Assembly (NCBI GenBank): GCA_036263655.1
Contig: DATAGP010000013.1
Location: forward strand, 62,001-126,000
Length of the DNA stretch: 64,000 bases
Reading direction: 5' to 3'
Source of the DNA: Schlegelella_A sp036263655
GTDB taxonomy: Bacteria; Pseudomonadota; Gammaproteobacteria; Burkholderiales; Burkholderiaceae_C
Each line of letters opens with the position of its first letter. Position 1 is the stretch's first letter. Both the position numbers and the translations under genes were made by a program. The notes beneath the pieces are model-generated. The model ran no database searches, had not been told where the DNA came from, and was given only the letters and a program-made list of their open reading frames with translations. Below, piece after piece: positions 53,443 through 62,760 of the stretch.

Positions 53443-54579
53443 TCACTGGTGCCACGTCGTCCGCGACTGGGCGGCGGCCAGCGCGTTAAGGATGTGGATC
53501 GACGCACGGCCTTCGCCGAACGCCGCCGTCGGATGGGCCATCGTGCGATAGCTCTCCGCGTCGTCGAGGAGGCGCGAGGCAGCCTCGACGATGCGCCGCG
53601 CGTCCGTGCCGACCAGGAGCGCGACGCCGGCATCGACGGCTTCCGGGCGCTCGGTGTCGGCACGCAGCACGAGCACCGGCCGGCCAAGCGCGGCGCACTC
53701 CTCCTGGACGCCTCCGGAATCCGTCAGCACCAGGGCGGCCCCGTGCATCGCCGCGACGAAGTCGGTGTACCCGAGCGGCTCGGTGAGAAGCGCGCGCTCG
53801 TGTCCGCCGAGCTTGCCCGTCAGCACCTGGCGCACGTCGGGGCTCGGATGCATCGGCACCCACACCGACAGGTGCGGATGGGTCTCGAGCAGGGTCAGCA
53901 AGCCATCGCAGATGTGGTGCAGCGCCGCCCCCTGGTTCTCGCGCCGATGCGTGGTGACGAGGGCGTAGCGCGTCCCCGGCAACCTGGGCCCGATCTCAGG
54001 CGCGTCGCGCAGCCGCTTCAAGGTCTGGAACAGCGCGTCGATGACGGTGTTGCCCGTGACCACGACATCGCTGTCGGCGATGCCCTGCTGCAGCAGGTTG
54101 GCACGGGCCTGCTCGGTCGGGGCGAAGTGCAGGTCGGCCACGCAGGCGGTCAGGGAGCGGTTCGCTTCCTCGGGAAACGGGCTGTGCCGGTGCCCCGTGC
54201 GCAGCCCCGCCTCGACGTGGCCGACGCGCACGCGGTTGTAGAACCCGGCGAGCGCTCCCGCGAAGGTCGTGGTGGTGTCGCCCTGCACCAGGACCCAGTC
54301 CGGTCGCCGTTCGGCGAACACCTCCGACAGGCCGCGCACGCTCTCCGCCATGACGTGGGCCAGGTTCTGCTTCGGCTGCATGATCTTCAGGTCGACGTCG
54401 GCCTCGATCCCGAACTCGTCCATGAGCTGGTCGACGAGCTCGCGATGCTGCCCGGTCCGCACGACGCAGACGCTGAACTCGGGCGCGCGCGCCCGCGCCT
54501 CGAGGATCACCGGCGCCAGCTTGATCGCCTCGGGTCGCGTGCCGATGACCGCGACGATGCGGATGACGGGGCGGATCAT
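53443..54579 (-). CDS. wecB: UDP-N-acetylglucosamine 2-epimerase (non-hydrolysing)
   Basis: A 378-residue enzyme converting UDP-GlcNAc to UDP-ManNAc in the cytoplasm. Diagnostic are VIGTRPEAIKLAPVI, VQGDTTTTFAG, HVEAGLRTG, FPEEANR, TTHRREN and LTDSGGVQEE. The start ATG 54579 overlaps the stop of the WecG-like gene (ATGA). Its product would be the donor for the WecG-type transferase encoded next door. Confidence 0.95.
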   Translation of the reverse strand: MIRPVIRIVAVIGTRPEAIKLAPVILEARARAPEFSVCVVRTGQHRELVDQLMDEFGIEADVDLKIMQPKQNLAHVMAESVRGLSEVFAERRPDWVLVQGDTTTTFAGALAGFYNRVRVGHVEAGLRTGHRHSPFPEEANRSLTACVADLHFAPTEQARANLLQQGIADSDVVVTGNTVIDALFQTLKRLRDAPEIGPRLPGTRYALVTTHRRENQGAALHHICDGLLTLLETHPHLSVWVPMHPSPDVRQVLTGKLGGHERALLTEPLGYTDFVAAMHGAALVLTDSGGVQEECAALGRPVLVLRADTERPEAVDAGVALLVGTDARRIVEAASRLLDDAESYRTMAHPTAAFGEGRASIHILNALAAAQSRTTWHQ

Positions 54580-55334
54580 GTTGCGCGGATCCAGCGCTTG
54601 AGGCGGAGCACGAGCGCGTCGACGATGAGCAGGCAGAAGCGCGTGTTGGTTCCGGCGTAGCGCGGCAGCAGCCGGCGCGGCTCCTGCACCAGGCGGACCA
54701 GCCACTCGAGGCCGGCGCGGCGCATCGGCACCGGCGCCCTGAACCGCGCGCCAGCGAGCACGTCGAAGCTGCCGCCGACGCCGATGGCGACGGCCACCCC
54801 GAGCCGGCTCCAGTGGCGCTGGATGAAGTCTTCCTGAAGCGGGCTGCCCATGCCGACGAGGAGGATCGACGAGCCGCTCGAGGCGATCGCCTCGGCCCGG
54901 TCCGGCGCCTCGCCCAGCGTGAAGTAGCCGTCGGCGCCGACGATGCGCAGCCCGGGGTAGCGCTGGCGCAGGCAGGTCAGCGCGCGCTGCAGCAACGGGT
55001 CGGTGCTGCCGAGCAGGTAGATGCCCGCGCCGGCCGCGACGGAACGGGCGCAGATGGCGTCGATCAGGTCGATGCCGGCCACGCGCTCGGGCAGGCGGCC
55101 ATGGAACAGCGGTGCGCACCAGACGAGCGGCTGGCCGTCGGCCACCACGATCGCTGCGCGATCGACGAAGCTCTGCAGCCGGGGGTCGTCGCGCATCGCC
55201 ATCAAGGTCGCCACGTTGACGGTGCAGAGCCAGCCGCGCTTGCGGGCGCGGACGAGCTCGAACACCGCGTCCGCGGTCTCGACGAGCGTCAGCGGGTCGA
55301 ATTCGCCGTTGAGGATGCGGACGCGCGGTCTCAC
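54576..55334 (-). CDS. WecG/TagA/CpsF family glycosyltransferase
   Basis: A 252-residue GT26 enzyme that transfers UDP-ManNAc-type sugar to a lipid-linked acceptor. Motifs: TVNVATLMAMRDD, VVADGQPLVW, IYLLGSTDP, GADGYF and LLVGMGSPLQEDFI. The GTG start at 55334 overlaps the stop of the upstream gene (GTGA). The basic C-terminus (RLKRWIRAT) is the membrane-attachment end typical of the family. With wecB it forms a donor-plus-transferase pair. Confidence 0.93.
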   Translation of the reverse strand: MRPRVRILNGEFDPLTLVETADAVFELVRARKRGWLCTVNVATLMAMRDDPRLQSFVDRAAIVVADGQPLVWCAPLFHGRLPERVAGIDLIDAICARSVAAGAGIYLLGSTDPLLQRALTCLRQRYPGLRIVGADGYFTLGEAPDRAEAIASSGSSILLVGMGSPLQEDFIQRHWSRLGVAVAIGVGGSFDVLAGARFRAPVPMRRAGLEWLVRLVQEPRRLLPRYAGTNTRFCLLIVDALVLRLKRWIRAT

Positions 55335-56446
55335 TCGGCGAGCTCCCGACGCAGCCACATCGCATCGACGAAGAACTTCGCCGCCCAGTTCGGATACGAC
55401 ATGGGTGCGTAGCGTCCCCACACCGGCTGCGATCCCTTGATCGCGCCGCGGACATCGGCGTCCGCAGCGTCGATGTCCTGCGCCGACATCACGAAGGCGA
55501 GGGCGCGGCGGATGCCCGAGGCATACGCCGGCCGGGACACGGCCTCGCCGAGACGCGACCACACGATCGCGAACTGGCAGTTGCCGGTCAGGCAGCAGCT
55601 GGTCGACGCCGGCCGGCCGTCGATGCCGATCCGCGACGGCAGGAAGCCGTCGTCGCGCAGATGGGCGAGGGTCGCGTCGGCGCAGCGGGTGGCGGCGTCG
55701 ACGTAGCGCGCGTCCTTCAGCAGCAGCCCCGACTCGAGCAGGCCGCGGGCCGTGTAGGCGATCGTGTGCGTGAACGGCGGCTGCCCCGGCTTGAACGAGC
55801 AGTGGTCGAAGAAGCCCGTCTCGGCCTGGACGGCGAGGGCCCAGTCGAGGTTGGCGCGAGCCACGGCCTCGCGCTCGGGTTCGGGATCGATGGCGTTCAT
55901 GCGCAGCATGGCCCAGGCGGTGCGCGTGTTGTACACGTGCGGCGTGCCCAGGTGCTCGTTCCGTGTCCAGCGCCGGTCCGGCCCGGCGACGTCGACCAGC
56001 CAGCGGGCGGCACGCCGGGCCGCGCCGAGCAGCGCCGGGTCGGCCGTGCGCTCGTAGCCGCACACGAGGCCGAACAGGACCTGGCCGGTGTCGAAGACGA
56101 TGCCCTCCTGCCCGTAGCGCGGGTTGGCGAACGAGCCGTCCGGGTTCTGCACCTCGACGAGCCAGCGGACGATGCGCTTGGCGCGTTCGGCGTAGGACGG
56201 GTCGCGGGCCGTTCCGAGGCGGAAGAACGTCGAGGCAATGTAGCCGGACGTTTCCGGGTACGGCGCGCCCCAGCCCGTGCGCAAGGTGTACCCGTAGCTG
56301 ATGCCTCCGTTGCCGGCGACGTCCTGGGCGCGGCACAGCCAGGCCTCGGCGGCGAGGAGATGCTCTTCGGGGGACCGCGGCGGCGGCCGCGTGGTCGTGC
56401 CGTCGCGCCAGGCCACGCGCGCGAACGAGACCAGCGGCTTCAACAT
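55331..56446 (-). CDS. Alpha/alpha-toroid protein (terpenoid-cyclase/glycan-hydrolase-like)
   Basis: A 371-residue helical protein with repeated toroid units: WLCRAQDVAGNGGISYGY, WLVEVQNPDGSFANPRYG, WALAVQAETGFFDHCSF and a CCLTGNCQFAIVW segment. This is the fold of terpenoid cyclases, prenyltransferases and some glycan lyases/isomerases. The QNPDGSF turns resemble terpenoid-cyclase repeats but no DxDD motif is seen. As first gene of the wec-like operon it may modify or trim the polysaccharide. ATG 56446 is chosen; 56542 is possible. Confidence 0.7.
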   Translation of the reverse strand: MLKPLVSFARVAWRDGTTTRPPPRSPEEHLLAAEAWLCRAQDVAGNGGISYGYTLRTGWGAPYPETSGYIASTFFRLGTARDPSYAERAKRIVRWLVEVQNPDGSFANPRYGQEGIVFDTGQVLFGLVCGYERTADPALLGAARRAARWLVDVAGPDRRWTRNEHLGTPHVYNTRTAWAMLRMNAIDPEPEREAVARANLDWALAVQAETGFFDHCSFKPGQPPFTHTIAYTARGLLESGLLLKDARYVDAATRCADATLAHLRDDGFLPSRIGIDGRPASTSCCLTGNCQFAIVWSRLGEAVSRPAYASGIRRALAFVMSAQDIDAADADVRGAIKGSQPVWGRYAPMSYPNWAAKFFVDAMWLRRELAE

Positions 56447-56588
56447 CGAACGGGGCACCGACCTCTCATGGAGCAAGCGCTTCTTTCGTTCTTGTAGGAC
56501 CGGCCGTTCGGCAACCCTCTGCATGCTGCGGCGCACCAGCAAGGAGGACGCAAGGCCCGCAGCCTAGCCGCTTGGCAATCCGCAGGCC

Positions 56589-57293
56589 CTAGGCGTGCGG
56601 GCGCTGCCAGACGGTCCGGCCACCGCTCGCCCGGTCGATCTCGGCGAGGAGAGCGGCGTGGGCGAGGAGCTCGTCCTCGTCGGCCTCGATGACCACCAGA
56701 CTGAGCGAGCCGAAGTCGATCGGCCGGGCCGCGAGCTCGTCGGCGAAGGCGTCCGTGCCGTCGATCACGAGCGCGCCCTGGCCCCGGGTCATCCGGATGT
56801 AGACCTCGGCCAGCAGGCCGGCGTCGAGCAGCGCGCCGTGCAGCTCGCGGCCGGAATTGTTGACCTCGAAGCGCCTGCACAGCGCGTCGAGCGAGTTCGA
56901 CTTGCCGGGAAAGCTGTCCCGGGCCATCGACAGGCTGTCGCAGACGCGCACGTCGTGGCTCGTGAAGCAGGCGCGGCCGAGCCGCCGCAGCTCGACATCG
57001 AGAAAGCCGATGTCGAAGGCCGCGTTGTGGATGATGACCTCGGCGCCGCGCACGAACTCGAGCAGCTCGTCGACCACCTCGCTGAACAGCGGCTTGTCGG
57101 CCAGGAACTCGTCGGCCAGCCCGTGCACCTTGAAGGCGTCGAGGCTGTTGCGGCGTTCCGGGTTGACGTAGAAATGGAGCGTCCTGCCCGTGAGGCGACG
57201 GTTCACCAGCTCGACGCAGCCGATCTCGATGATGCGGTCGCCGGATTCCGGACTCAGCCCGGTGGTCTCGGTGTCGAGGATGACTTGTCGCAT
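56589..57293 (-). CDS. dnaQ: DNA polymerase III epsilon subunit (3'-5' exonuclease)
   Basis: A 234-residue DnaQ. ExoI LDTETTGLS (Asp, Glu), ExoII HNAAFDIGFLD and ExoIII HGALLDAGLLAEVY give the four acidic residues and the catalytic His. It proofreads within the replicative polymerase core. The usual C-terminal alpha-binding region is present (length matches E. coli DnaQ). It lies 7 bases after lgt on the same strand. Confidence 0.96.
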   Translation of the reverse strand: MRQVILDTETTGLSPESGDRIIEIGCVELVNRRLTGRTLHFYVNPERRNSLDAFKVHGLADEFLADKPLFSEVVDELLEFVRGAEVIIHNAAFDIGFLDVELRRLGRACFTSHDVRVCDSLSMARDSFPGKSNSLDALCRRFEVNNSGRELHGALLDAGLLAEVYIRMTRGQGALVIDGTDAFADELAARPIDFGSLSLVVIEADEDELLAHAALLAEIDRASGGRTVWQRPHA

Positions 57294-57300
57294 CGGCGTG

Positions 57301-58149
57301 TCAGGCGCGCGTCGTGCGAAGCACGGGCTCGGCGGCGGGCGGCGCCGGGCGACGTCGGCCCCAGGCCCAGAGCGCGATGCCGGCGACGATCATCGGCACG
57401 CACAGCCACTGACCCATGCTCATGCCGAAGGTCAGCAGGCCGAGGAAGCTGTCGGGCTCGCGGAAGAACTCGGCTAGGAAGCGCAGCACGCCGTAGCCGG
57501 CGAGGAAGGCACCGCTGACCTGCCCCAGCCCGCGCGGCTTGCGCCCGTAGATCCACAGCACGACGAACAGGAGGATGCCCTCGAGCGCGAACTGGTAGAG
57601 CTGCGACGGGTGCCGCGGCAAGGGCGAGCCCGACTGCGGGAACACCATGCCCCACGGCAGGCCAGGGTCGGCGAAGCGGCCCCAGAGCTCGCCGTTGATG
57701 AAGTTGCCGATGCGGCCCGCCGCGAAGCCGGTCGGAACGCACGGGGCGACCAGATCGGTGACCTCGAGGAAGCGTCGCCTGCGCAGGCGAGCGTAGAGCG
57801 CCATGGCGACGATGACGCCCAGCAGCCCGCCGTGAAACGCCATGCCGCCCTTCCAGACGGCAAGGATCTCGAGGGGGTTCGCGGCGTAGTAGCCCGGCTT
57901 GTAGAACAGCACGTAGCCCAGGCGGCCACCGATGACGGTGCCGAGCACGCCGTAGAAGAGCAGGTCCTCGACGTCGCGGCGGGTCCACCCGGCGGCCGCG
58001 AAATGCGGCAGTCGCGAGCGCCGGACGGCGAGGAACAGGAACAGCCCGAAGGCGACCAGGTAGGTGATGCCGTACCAGTGGATCGCGATCGGCAGGCCGA
58101 GCTTCGTGAGGTCGATCGCGATCGGGTCGAACTGCGGGTGCACGAGCAT
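57301..58149 (-). CDS. lgt: Prolipoprotein diacylglyceryl transferase
   Basis: A 282-residue inner-membrane enzyme with seven helices that attaches diacylglycerol to the lipobox cysteine. The Lgt signature GRIGNFINGELWG, MAFHGGLLGVI, HPSQLYQFALEG and GQWLCVPM are present. ATG 58149 is chosen over an upstream in-frame Met. Divergent from ilvD with about 90 bases between. Confidence 0.96.
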   Translation of the reverse strand: MLVHPQFDPIAIDLTKLGLPIAIHWYGITYLVAFGLFLFLAVRRSRLPHFAAAGWTRRDVEDLLFYGVLGTVIGGRLGYVLFYKPGYYAANPLEILAVWKGGMAFHGGLLGVIVAMALYARLRRRRFLEVTDLVAPCVPTGFAAGRIGNFINGELWGRFADPGLPWGMVFPQSGSPLPRHPSQLYQFALEGILLFVVLWIYGRKPRGLGQVSGAFLAGYGVLRFLAEFFREPDSFLGLLTFGMSMGQWLCVPMIVAGIALWAWGRRRPAPPAAEPVLRTTRA

Positions 58150-58239
58150 GCAGGAATGATACGGGCGGCCCTCCGGGCCTCCGTCCAAAGGAGCCCGGCT
58201 TTATAGTTTGTCCAACCCCGTTCGAGATCGAGATTCGCG

Positions 58240-59916
58240 ATGAGCATGAACCGCCGCTCCAGGAACATCACCGAGGGCGTGGCGCGGGCGCCCAACCGTT
58301 CCATGTACTACGCGCTCGGCTACGAGCCGGGCGACTTCGGCAAGCCGATGATCGGCGTGGCCAACGGCCACTCGACGATCACGCCCTGCAACTCCGGGCT
58401 GCAGAAGCTCGCCGACGCCGCCGTCGCCGGCATCGAGGAAGCGGGCGGCAACGCCCAGATCTTCGGCACGCCGACGATCAGCGACGGCATGGCGATGGGC
58501 ACCGAGGGCATGAAGTACAGCCTCGTCTCCCGCGAGGTCATCGCCGACTGCATCGAGACCTGCGTCGGCGGCCAGTGGATGGACGGCGTGCTCGTCGTCG
58601 GCGGCTGCGACAAGAACATGCCGGGCGGGATGATGGGCATCCTGCGCGCCAACGTGCCGGCGATCTACGTCTACGGCGGCACCATCCTGCCGGGCCGCTA
58701 TCAGGGCCAGGACCTCAACATCGTCAGCGTCTTCGAGGCCGTCGGCCAGTTCACCGCGGGGACCATGAACGAGAAGGACTTCGGCGAGATCGAGCGCCGC
58801 GCCATCCCGGGCAGCGGCTCGTGCGGCGGGATGTACACCGCCAACACCATGAGCTCGGCCTTCGAGGCGCTCGGCATGAGCCTGCCGTACTCCAGCACCA
58901 TGGCCAACGTGCACGACGAGATCGTCGGCGCCGCCAAGGCAGCAGCGAAGGTGCTCGTCGAGGCCGTGCGCCGCGACCTGAAGCCGCGCGACATCGTCAA
59001 TCGCAGGAGCATCGAGAACGCGGTCGCGGTGATCATGGCGACCGGCGGGTCGACGAACGCCGTGCTGCACTTCCTGGCGATCGCGCACGCGGCCGAGGTC
59101 GACTGGAGCATCGACGATTTCGAGCGTGTCCGCCGCAAGGTGCCCGTCCTCTGCGACCTGAAGCCGTCGGGCCGGTACCTGGCCGTCGACCTGCACCGCG
59201 CCGGCGGCATCCCGCAGGTCATGAAGATCCTCCTCGAGGCCGGCCACCTGCACGGCGACTGCATCACGATCACCGGCAAGACGCTCGCCGAGACGCTGGC
59301 CGAGCTGCCCGCGGCGCCGGTCGACCAGGACGTGATCCGCTCGATCGACCGGCCGATGTACGAGCACGGCCATCTGGCCATCCTGCGCGGCAACCTGTCG
59401 CCCGAGGGCTCGGTGGCCAAGATCACGGGCCTCAAGAATCCGGTCATCACCGGCCCGGCACGGGTCTTTGACGACGAGCAGTCGGCGCTGGCCGCCATCA
59501 TGGAGCGACGCATCGTTGCCGGCGACGTGATGGTGCTGCGCTACCTGGGCCCGAAGGGCGCGCCGGGCATGCCGGAGATGCTGGCGCCGACGAGCGCCCT
59601 CATCGGCCAAGGACTCGGCGAGAGCGTCGGCCTGGTCACCGACGGGCGCTTCTCGGGCGGCACCTGGGGCATGGTCGTGGGCCACGTGGCACCGGAGGCG
59701 TACGCGGGCGGCACGATCGCGCTCGTGCAGGAAGGCGACTCCATCACCATCGACGCGCACCGGCTGGCGCTGCAACTGAACGTCGACGAGCAGGAGATCG
59801 CGCGGCGGCGGGCCGCCTGGAAGGCGCCGGCGCCGCGCTACACGCGCGGCGTGCTGGCGAAGTTCGCGAAGAACGCCTCGAGCGCGAGCCGCGGCGCCGT
59901 GCTCGACGCCGACTGA
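58240..59916 (+). CDS. ilvD: Dihydroxy-acid dehydratase
   Basis: A 558-residue Fe-S dehydratase of branched-chain amino acid synthesis, acting on dihydroxy-isovalerate/methylvalerate. Cluster cysteines are in NSGL/TPCNSG, GGCDKNMPGGMM and GSCGGMYTANTM; GRFSGGTWGMVVGHVAPEA is the C-terminal active-site motif. Length fits the shorter IlvD class. It stands alone on the plus strand. Confidence 0.96.
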   Translation: MSMNRRSRNITEGVARAPNRSMYYALGYEPGDFGKPMIGVANGHSTITPCNSGLQKLADAAVAGIEEAGGNAQIFGTPTISDGMAMGTEGMKYSLVSREVIADCIETCVGGQWMDGVLVVGGCDKNMPGGMMGILRANVPAIYVYGGTILPGRYQGQDLNIVSVFEAVGQFTAGTMNEKDFGEIERRAIPGSGSCGGMYTANTMSSAFEALGMSLPYSSTMANVHDEIVGAAKAAAKVLVEAVRRDLKPRDIVNRRSIENAVAVIMATGGSTNAVLHFLAIAHAAEVDWSIDDFERVRRKVPVLCDLKPSGRYLAVDLHRAGGIPQVMKILLEAGHLHGDCITITGKTLAETLAELPAAPVDQDVIRSIDRPMYEHGHLAILRGNLSPEGSVAKITGLKNPVITGPARVFDDEQSALAAIMERRIVAGDVMVLRYLGPKGAPGMPEMLAPTSALIGQGLGESVGLVTDGRFSGGTWGMVVGHVAPEAYAGGTIALVQEGDSITIDAHRLALQLNVDEQEIARRRAAWKAPAPRYTRGVLAKFAKNASSASRGAVLDAD

Positions 59917-59939
59917 GCGCGGCGCGGCGGCGCAGCGAG

Positions 59940-60218
59940 CTACTGCGGCTTCTGCGCCTTGCGGCGCGCGCGCGTGTCCATCCCGAGCGCGGCGAGGTTC
60001 TCCTTGCGCCGGTCGGACTTCTTCTTCTCCATGCGCTCCATCTCGCGGCGCTTGTTCAGCCCGGACTTGTCGGACCAGATCCACCAGGCGAGGGCGAACA
60101 GGAAGGGCGTGACGAACTTCCACAGGTCGCCGAAGACCTCCCAGTTCCACGTGCCGACGGAGCCGACGCCGGCCACGTTGAGGAGGACCAGGACGACGCC
60201 GATGATGACGAACAGCAT
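59940..60218 (-). CDS. Short Trp-rich membrane protein (TIGR04438-like)
   Basis: A 92-residue protein: one or two membrane helices with many Trp (WNWEVFGDLWKF, LAWWIWSD), then a highly charged basic tail (KKKSDRRKENLAALGMDTRARRK). Matches from memory a family of small Trp-rich proteins in Burkholderiales. Function unknown. Confidence 0.8.
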   Translation of the reverse strand: MLFVIIGVVLVLLNVAGVGSVGTWNWEVFGDLWKFVTPFLFALAWWIWSDKSGLNKRREMERMEKKKSDRRKENLAALGMDTRARRKAQKPQ

Positions 60219-60324
60219 GCGTTTGCTCCATCTCCGGAGAAGGCGCGAGGTCAACTCCGTGCCCTGCCCCTCCGTTATCCTGATCGTAGCCGAGCGGCGT
60301 GTCGCCGCGACTCTGGGCCTCGCC

Positions 60325-60633
60325 ATGAAACCGCTCCTGACCGCCGCCTTCGTGATCGTCTGCATGGTTTCGCCGCCGGCGGCCGCGAACCAGGAGTTGG
60401 CGAAGAAGAAGAACTGCATGGCCTGCCACCTGGTCGACCAGAAGATCATCGGCCCGTCCTACAAGGACGTGGCCCTGAAGTACGCGGGTCAGAACGACGC
60501 CGTCGCCAAGCTGTCGCAGAAGGTCATCAAGGGCGGCGCCGGCGTCTGGGGGCCGGTGCCGATGCCGGCCAACCCGCAGGTCAGCGACGCCGAGGCGCGC
60601 CAGATCGTGCAGTGGATCCTGACCCTCAAGTAG
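60325..60633 (+). CDS. Cytochrome c (c551/c552 type)
   Basis: A 102-residue small periplasmic cytochrome. Signal peptide about 1-21. Haem site CMACH early in the mature protein, GPSYKDVA, GVWGPVPMPAN with the axial Met, and C-terminal IVQWILTLK: the monohaem c551 pattern. It overlaps the 3' end of the convergent fatty-acid oxidation gene by 8 bases. Confidence 0.93.
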   Translation: MKPLLTAAFVIVCMVSPPAAANQELAKKKNCMACHLVDQKIIGPSYKDVALKYAGQNDAVAKLSQKVIKGGAGVWGPVPMPANPQVSDAEARQIVQWILTLK

Positions 60634-62755
60634 GAATCGCCGAGCGAACGTCCGCCGACACGGCGAAGCGCTCGCCGTGGCGCCGCGCCAGCGCATCGGC
60701 GGTGGCCAGGAAGCGCTCGCGGCCCTCCGAGTCGATGAACCGGATCGCGCCACCCGTCCAGGCCGGAAAGCCGATCCCGAAGATGGAGCCGATGTTGGCC
60801 TCGTGCACGCTCGTCAGCACGCCTTCGGCGAGACAGCGCGCCGTCTCGATCGACTGTCGGTAGAGGAAGCGCTGCTTCAGCTCCGCTGGGTCGGCATCGA
60901 CTCCGAGCTTCTCGAAGTGCTGCCGCAGGCCGGGCCAGAGGCGCTTCGGCTGCCCATCGGGATAGTCGTAGAAGCCGCCGCCGCCGGCCCGCCCCGGCCG
61001 CCCGAGCTCCTTGACCATGCGCTCGACCAGCGCCTCGCCGGGCGTGGGCTCGACGCTGCGCCCTTCCGCTGCGGCATCCGCGCGCGCCTGCTCCATGACG
61101 TGCACCGACAGCGACAGCGAGGTCTCGTCGAGCACGGCGAGCGGGCCGACCGGCATGCCGGCGGCGACGGCCGCGTGCTCGATCAGCGGTGCGGCGATGC
61201 CCTCGGCCAGCATGGCCGCGCCTTCCATGACGTAGGTGCCGAAGACGCGGCTCGTGAAGAAGCCGCGAGAATCGTTGACGACGATCGGCGTCTTGCCGAT
61301 GGCCAGGACGTAGTCGTAGGCGCGCGCCAGCGTCTCGTCGCCGGTGCGGGCGCCGCGGATGATCTCGACGAGCCGCATCCGGTGCACCGGCGAGAAGAAG
61401 TGCAGGCCGACGAAGCGCTCCGGGCGCGCGCTCGCTTCGGCCAGGCCGCCGATGGGCAGGGTCGAGGTGTTGCTGGCGAAGATGCCGCCGGGCGCCAGCA
61501 TCGGCTCGGCCTCGCGTGTGACGCGGGCCTTCAGCTCGCGGTTCTCGAACACCGCCTCGATGATCAGGTCGCAGCCGTCGAGCGCGCCCGCGTCCGCGGT
61601 CGGGGCGATGAGCCCGAGCAGCGCCGCCTCGGCGAGCGGGTCCATCCGGCCCTGCGACACCTGGCGCCCGGTGATGCGTCGGACCGCATCCACGCCCGCC
61701 GCCGCCTTCTCCGCCGAAACGTCCTTCAGCACGCATGCCATGCCGCGCGAGGCGTTGGCGTGGGCGATGCCGGCACCCATCATCCCGGCGCCGAGCACGC
61801 CCACCTTGGCCGGGCGCCACTTGTCGAAGCCCCGGGGCCTCGCCTGCCCCGACTTGATCGCGTTGAGGTCGAAGAAGAACGCGCTGATCATGTTGCGCGC
61901 GGTCTGGCCGACCATGACCCGGGCGAGCTTGCGGCTCTCGATGCGCGTCGCGGTGTCGTAGTCGACCAGCGCCCCTTCGACCATGGCCTCGAGCACCGCC
62001 TGCGGCGCCGGATGGAGCCCCCGCGTCTGCTGCGCCAGCATGGCCGGCGCGACCGACAGCGCAGCGGCGATCTTCGGATCGGAGGGCGTGCCGCCCGGCA
62101 TGCGGTAGTCGCGGCGATCCCAAGGCTGCGTCGCATCCGGGTGGGCGGCGATCCACGCCAGCGCCTGCTCGCGCATCTGGTCGACGCTGCCGCAGAGGCC
62201 CTGGACCCAGCCCAGTTCCCGGGCTTCGCGCGGCCCGAAGAGGCGGCCTTCCAGCAGGTACGGCCGGGCCGCCATGAGGCCGAGCTTGCGCACCGTCTTC
62301 GTGATGCCCGTGCCACCGGGAATCAGGCCGAGCGACACCTCGGGCGTGCCGAACTGGATCTTCGGATCGTCGAGGGCGAAACGGGCATGCCCGATGAGGG
62401 CGACTTCCCAGCCGCCGCCGAGGGCCGATCCGGCCAGCAGGGTGACAACCGGCCGCCCGAGCGTCTCGAGCTTGCGGAAGCTCGCCTTCATCGCTTCGAT
62501 GGCGACGAAGCTCGACGCCGCGTCCTCTTCCCTGAGCGTCAGGAGGCTCTTCAGGGCCGCACCCGCGAAGAAGGTCGACTTCGCCGACACGAGCAGCACG
62601 CCCTGGATGCGCTCCCTGTCGGCCTGCGCCTGCGCCGCCGCGGCGGCGAGGTCGCGCTGCCACTCCGGCGTCATCGTGTTGACGGGCGAGCCGGGCGCGT
62701 CGAAGGTGATGGTGGCGATGCCTTCGCCATCGAGCTCGTAGCGGAGCGTCTGCAT
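60626..62755 (-). CDS. Fatty-acid oxidation multifunctional enzyme (FadB/FadJ type)
   Basis: A 709-residue bifunctional protein. Residues about 1-190 are the enoyl-CoA hydratase/isomerase domain (STFFAGAALK oxyanion loop; Glu residues in GGGWEVALIG and TPEVSLGLIPGGTG). From about 310 the 3-hydroxyacyl-CoA dehydrogenase begins with VGVLGAGMMGAGIA, then IEAVFENRELK, SNTSTLPI and LHFFSPVHRM with the catalytic His. It acts with the thiolase encoded just upstream (5-base gap). Together they complete beta-oxidation steps two to four. Confidence 0.94.
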   Translation of the reverse strand: MQTLRYELDGEGIATITFDAPGSPVNTMTPEWQRDLAAAAAQAQADRERIQGVLLVSAKSTFFAGAALKSLLTLREEDAASSFVAIEAMKASFRKLETLGRPVVTLLAGSALGGGWEVALIGHARFALDDPKIQFGTPEVSLGLIPGGTGITKTVRKLGLMAARPYLLEGRLFGPREARELGWVQGLCGSVDQMREQALAWIAAHPDATQPWDRRDYRMPGGTPSDPKIAAALSVAPAMLAQQTRGLHPAPQAVLEAMVEGALVDYDTATRIESRKLARVMVGQTARNMISAFFFDLNAIKSGQARPRGFDKWRPAKVGVLGAGMMGAGIAHANASRGMACVLKDVSAEKAAAGVDAVRRITGRQVSQGRMDPLAEAALLGLIAPTADAGALDGCDLIIEAVFENRELKARVTREAEPMLAPGGIFASNTSTLPIGGLAEASARPERFVGLHFFSPVHRMRLVEIIRGARTGDETLARAYDYVLAIGKTPIVVNDSRGFFTSRVFGTYVMEGAAMLAEGIAAPLIEHAAVAAGMPVGPLAVLDETSLSLSVHVMEQARADAAAEGRSVEPTPGEALVERMVKELGRPGRAGGGGFYDYPDGQPKRLWPGLRQHFEKLGVDADPAELKQRFLYRQSIETARCLAEGVLTSVHEANIGSIFGIGFPAWTGGAIRFIDSEGRERFLATADALARRHGERFAVSADVRSAIPT

Positions 62756-62760
62756 GGGAC

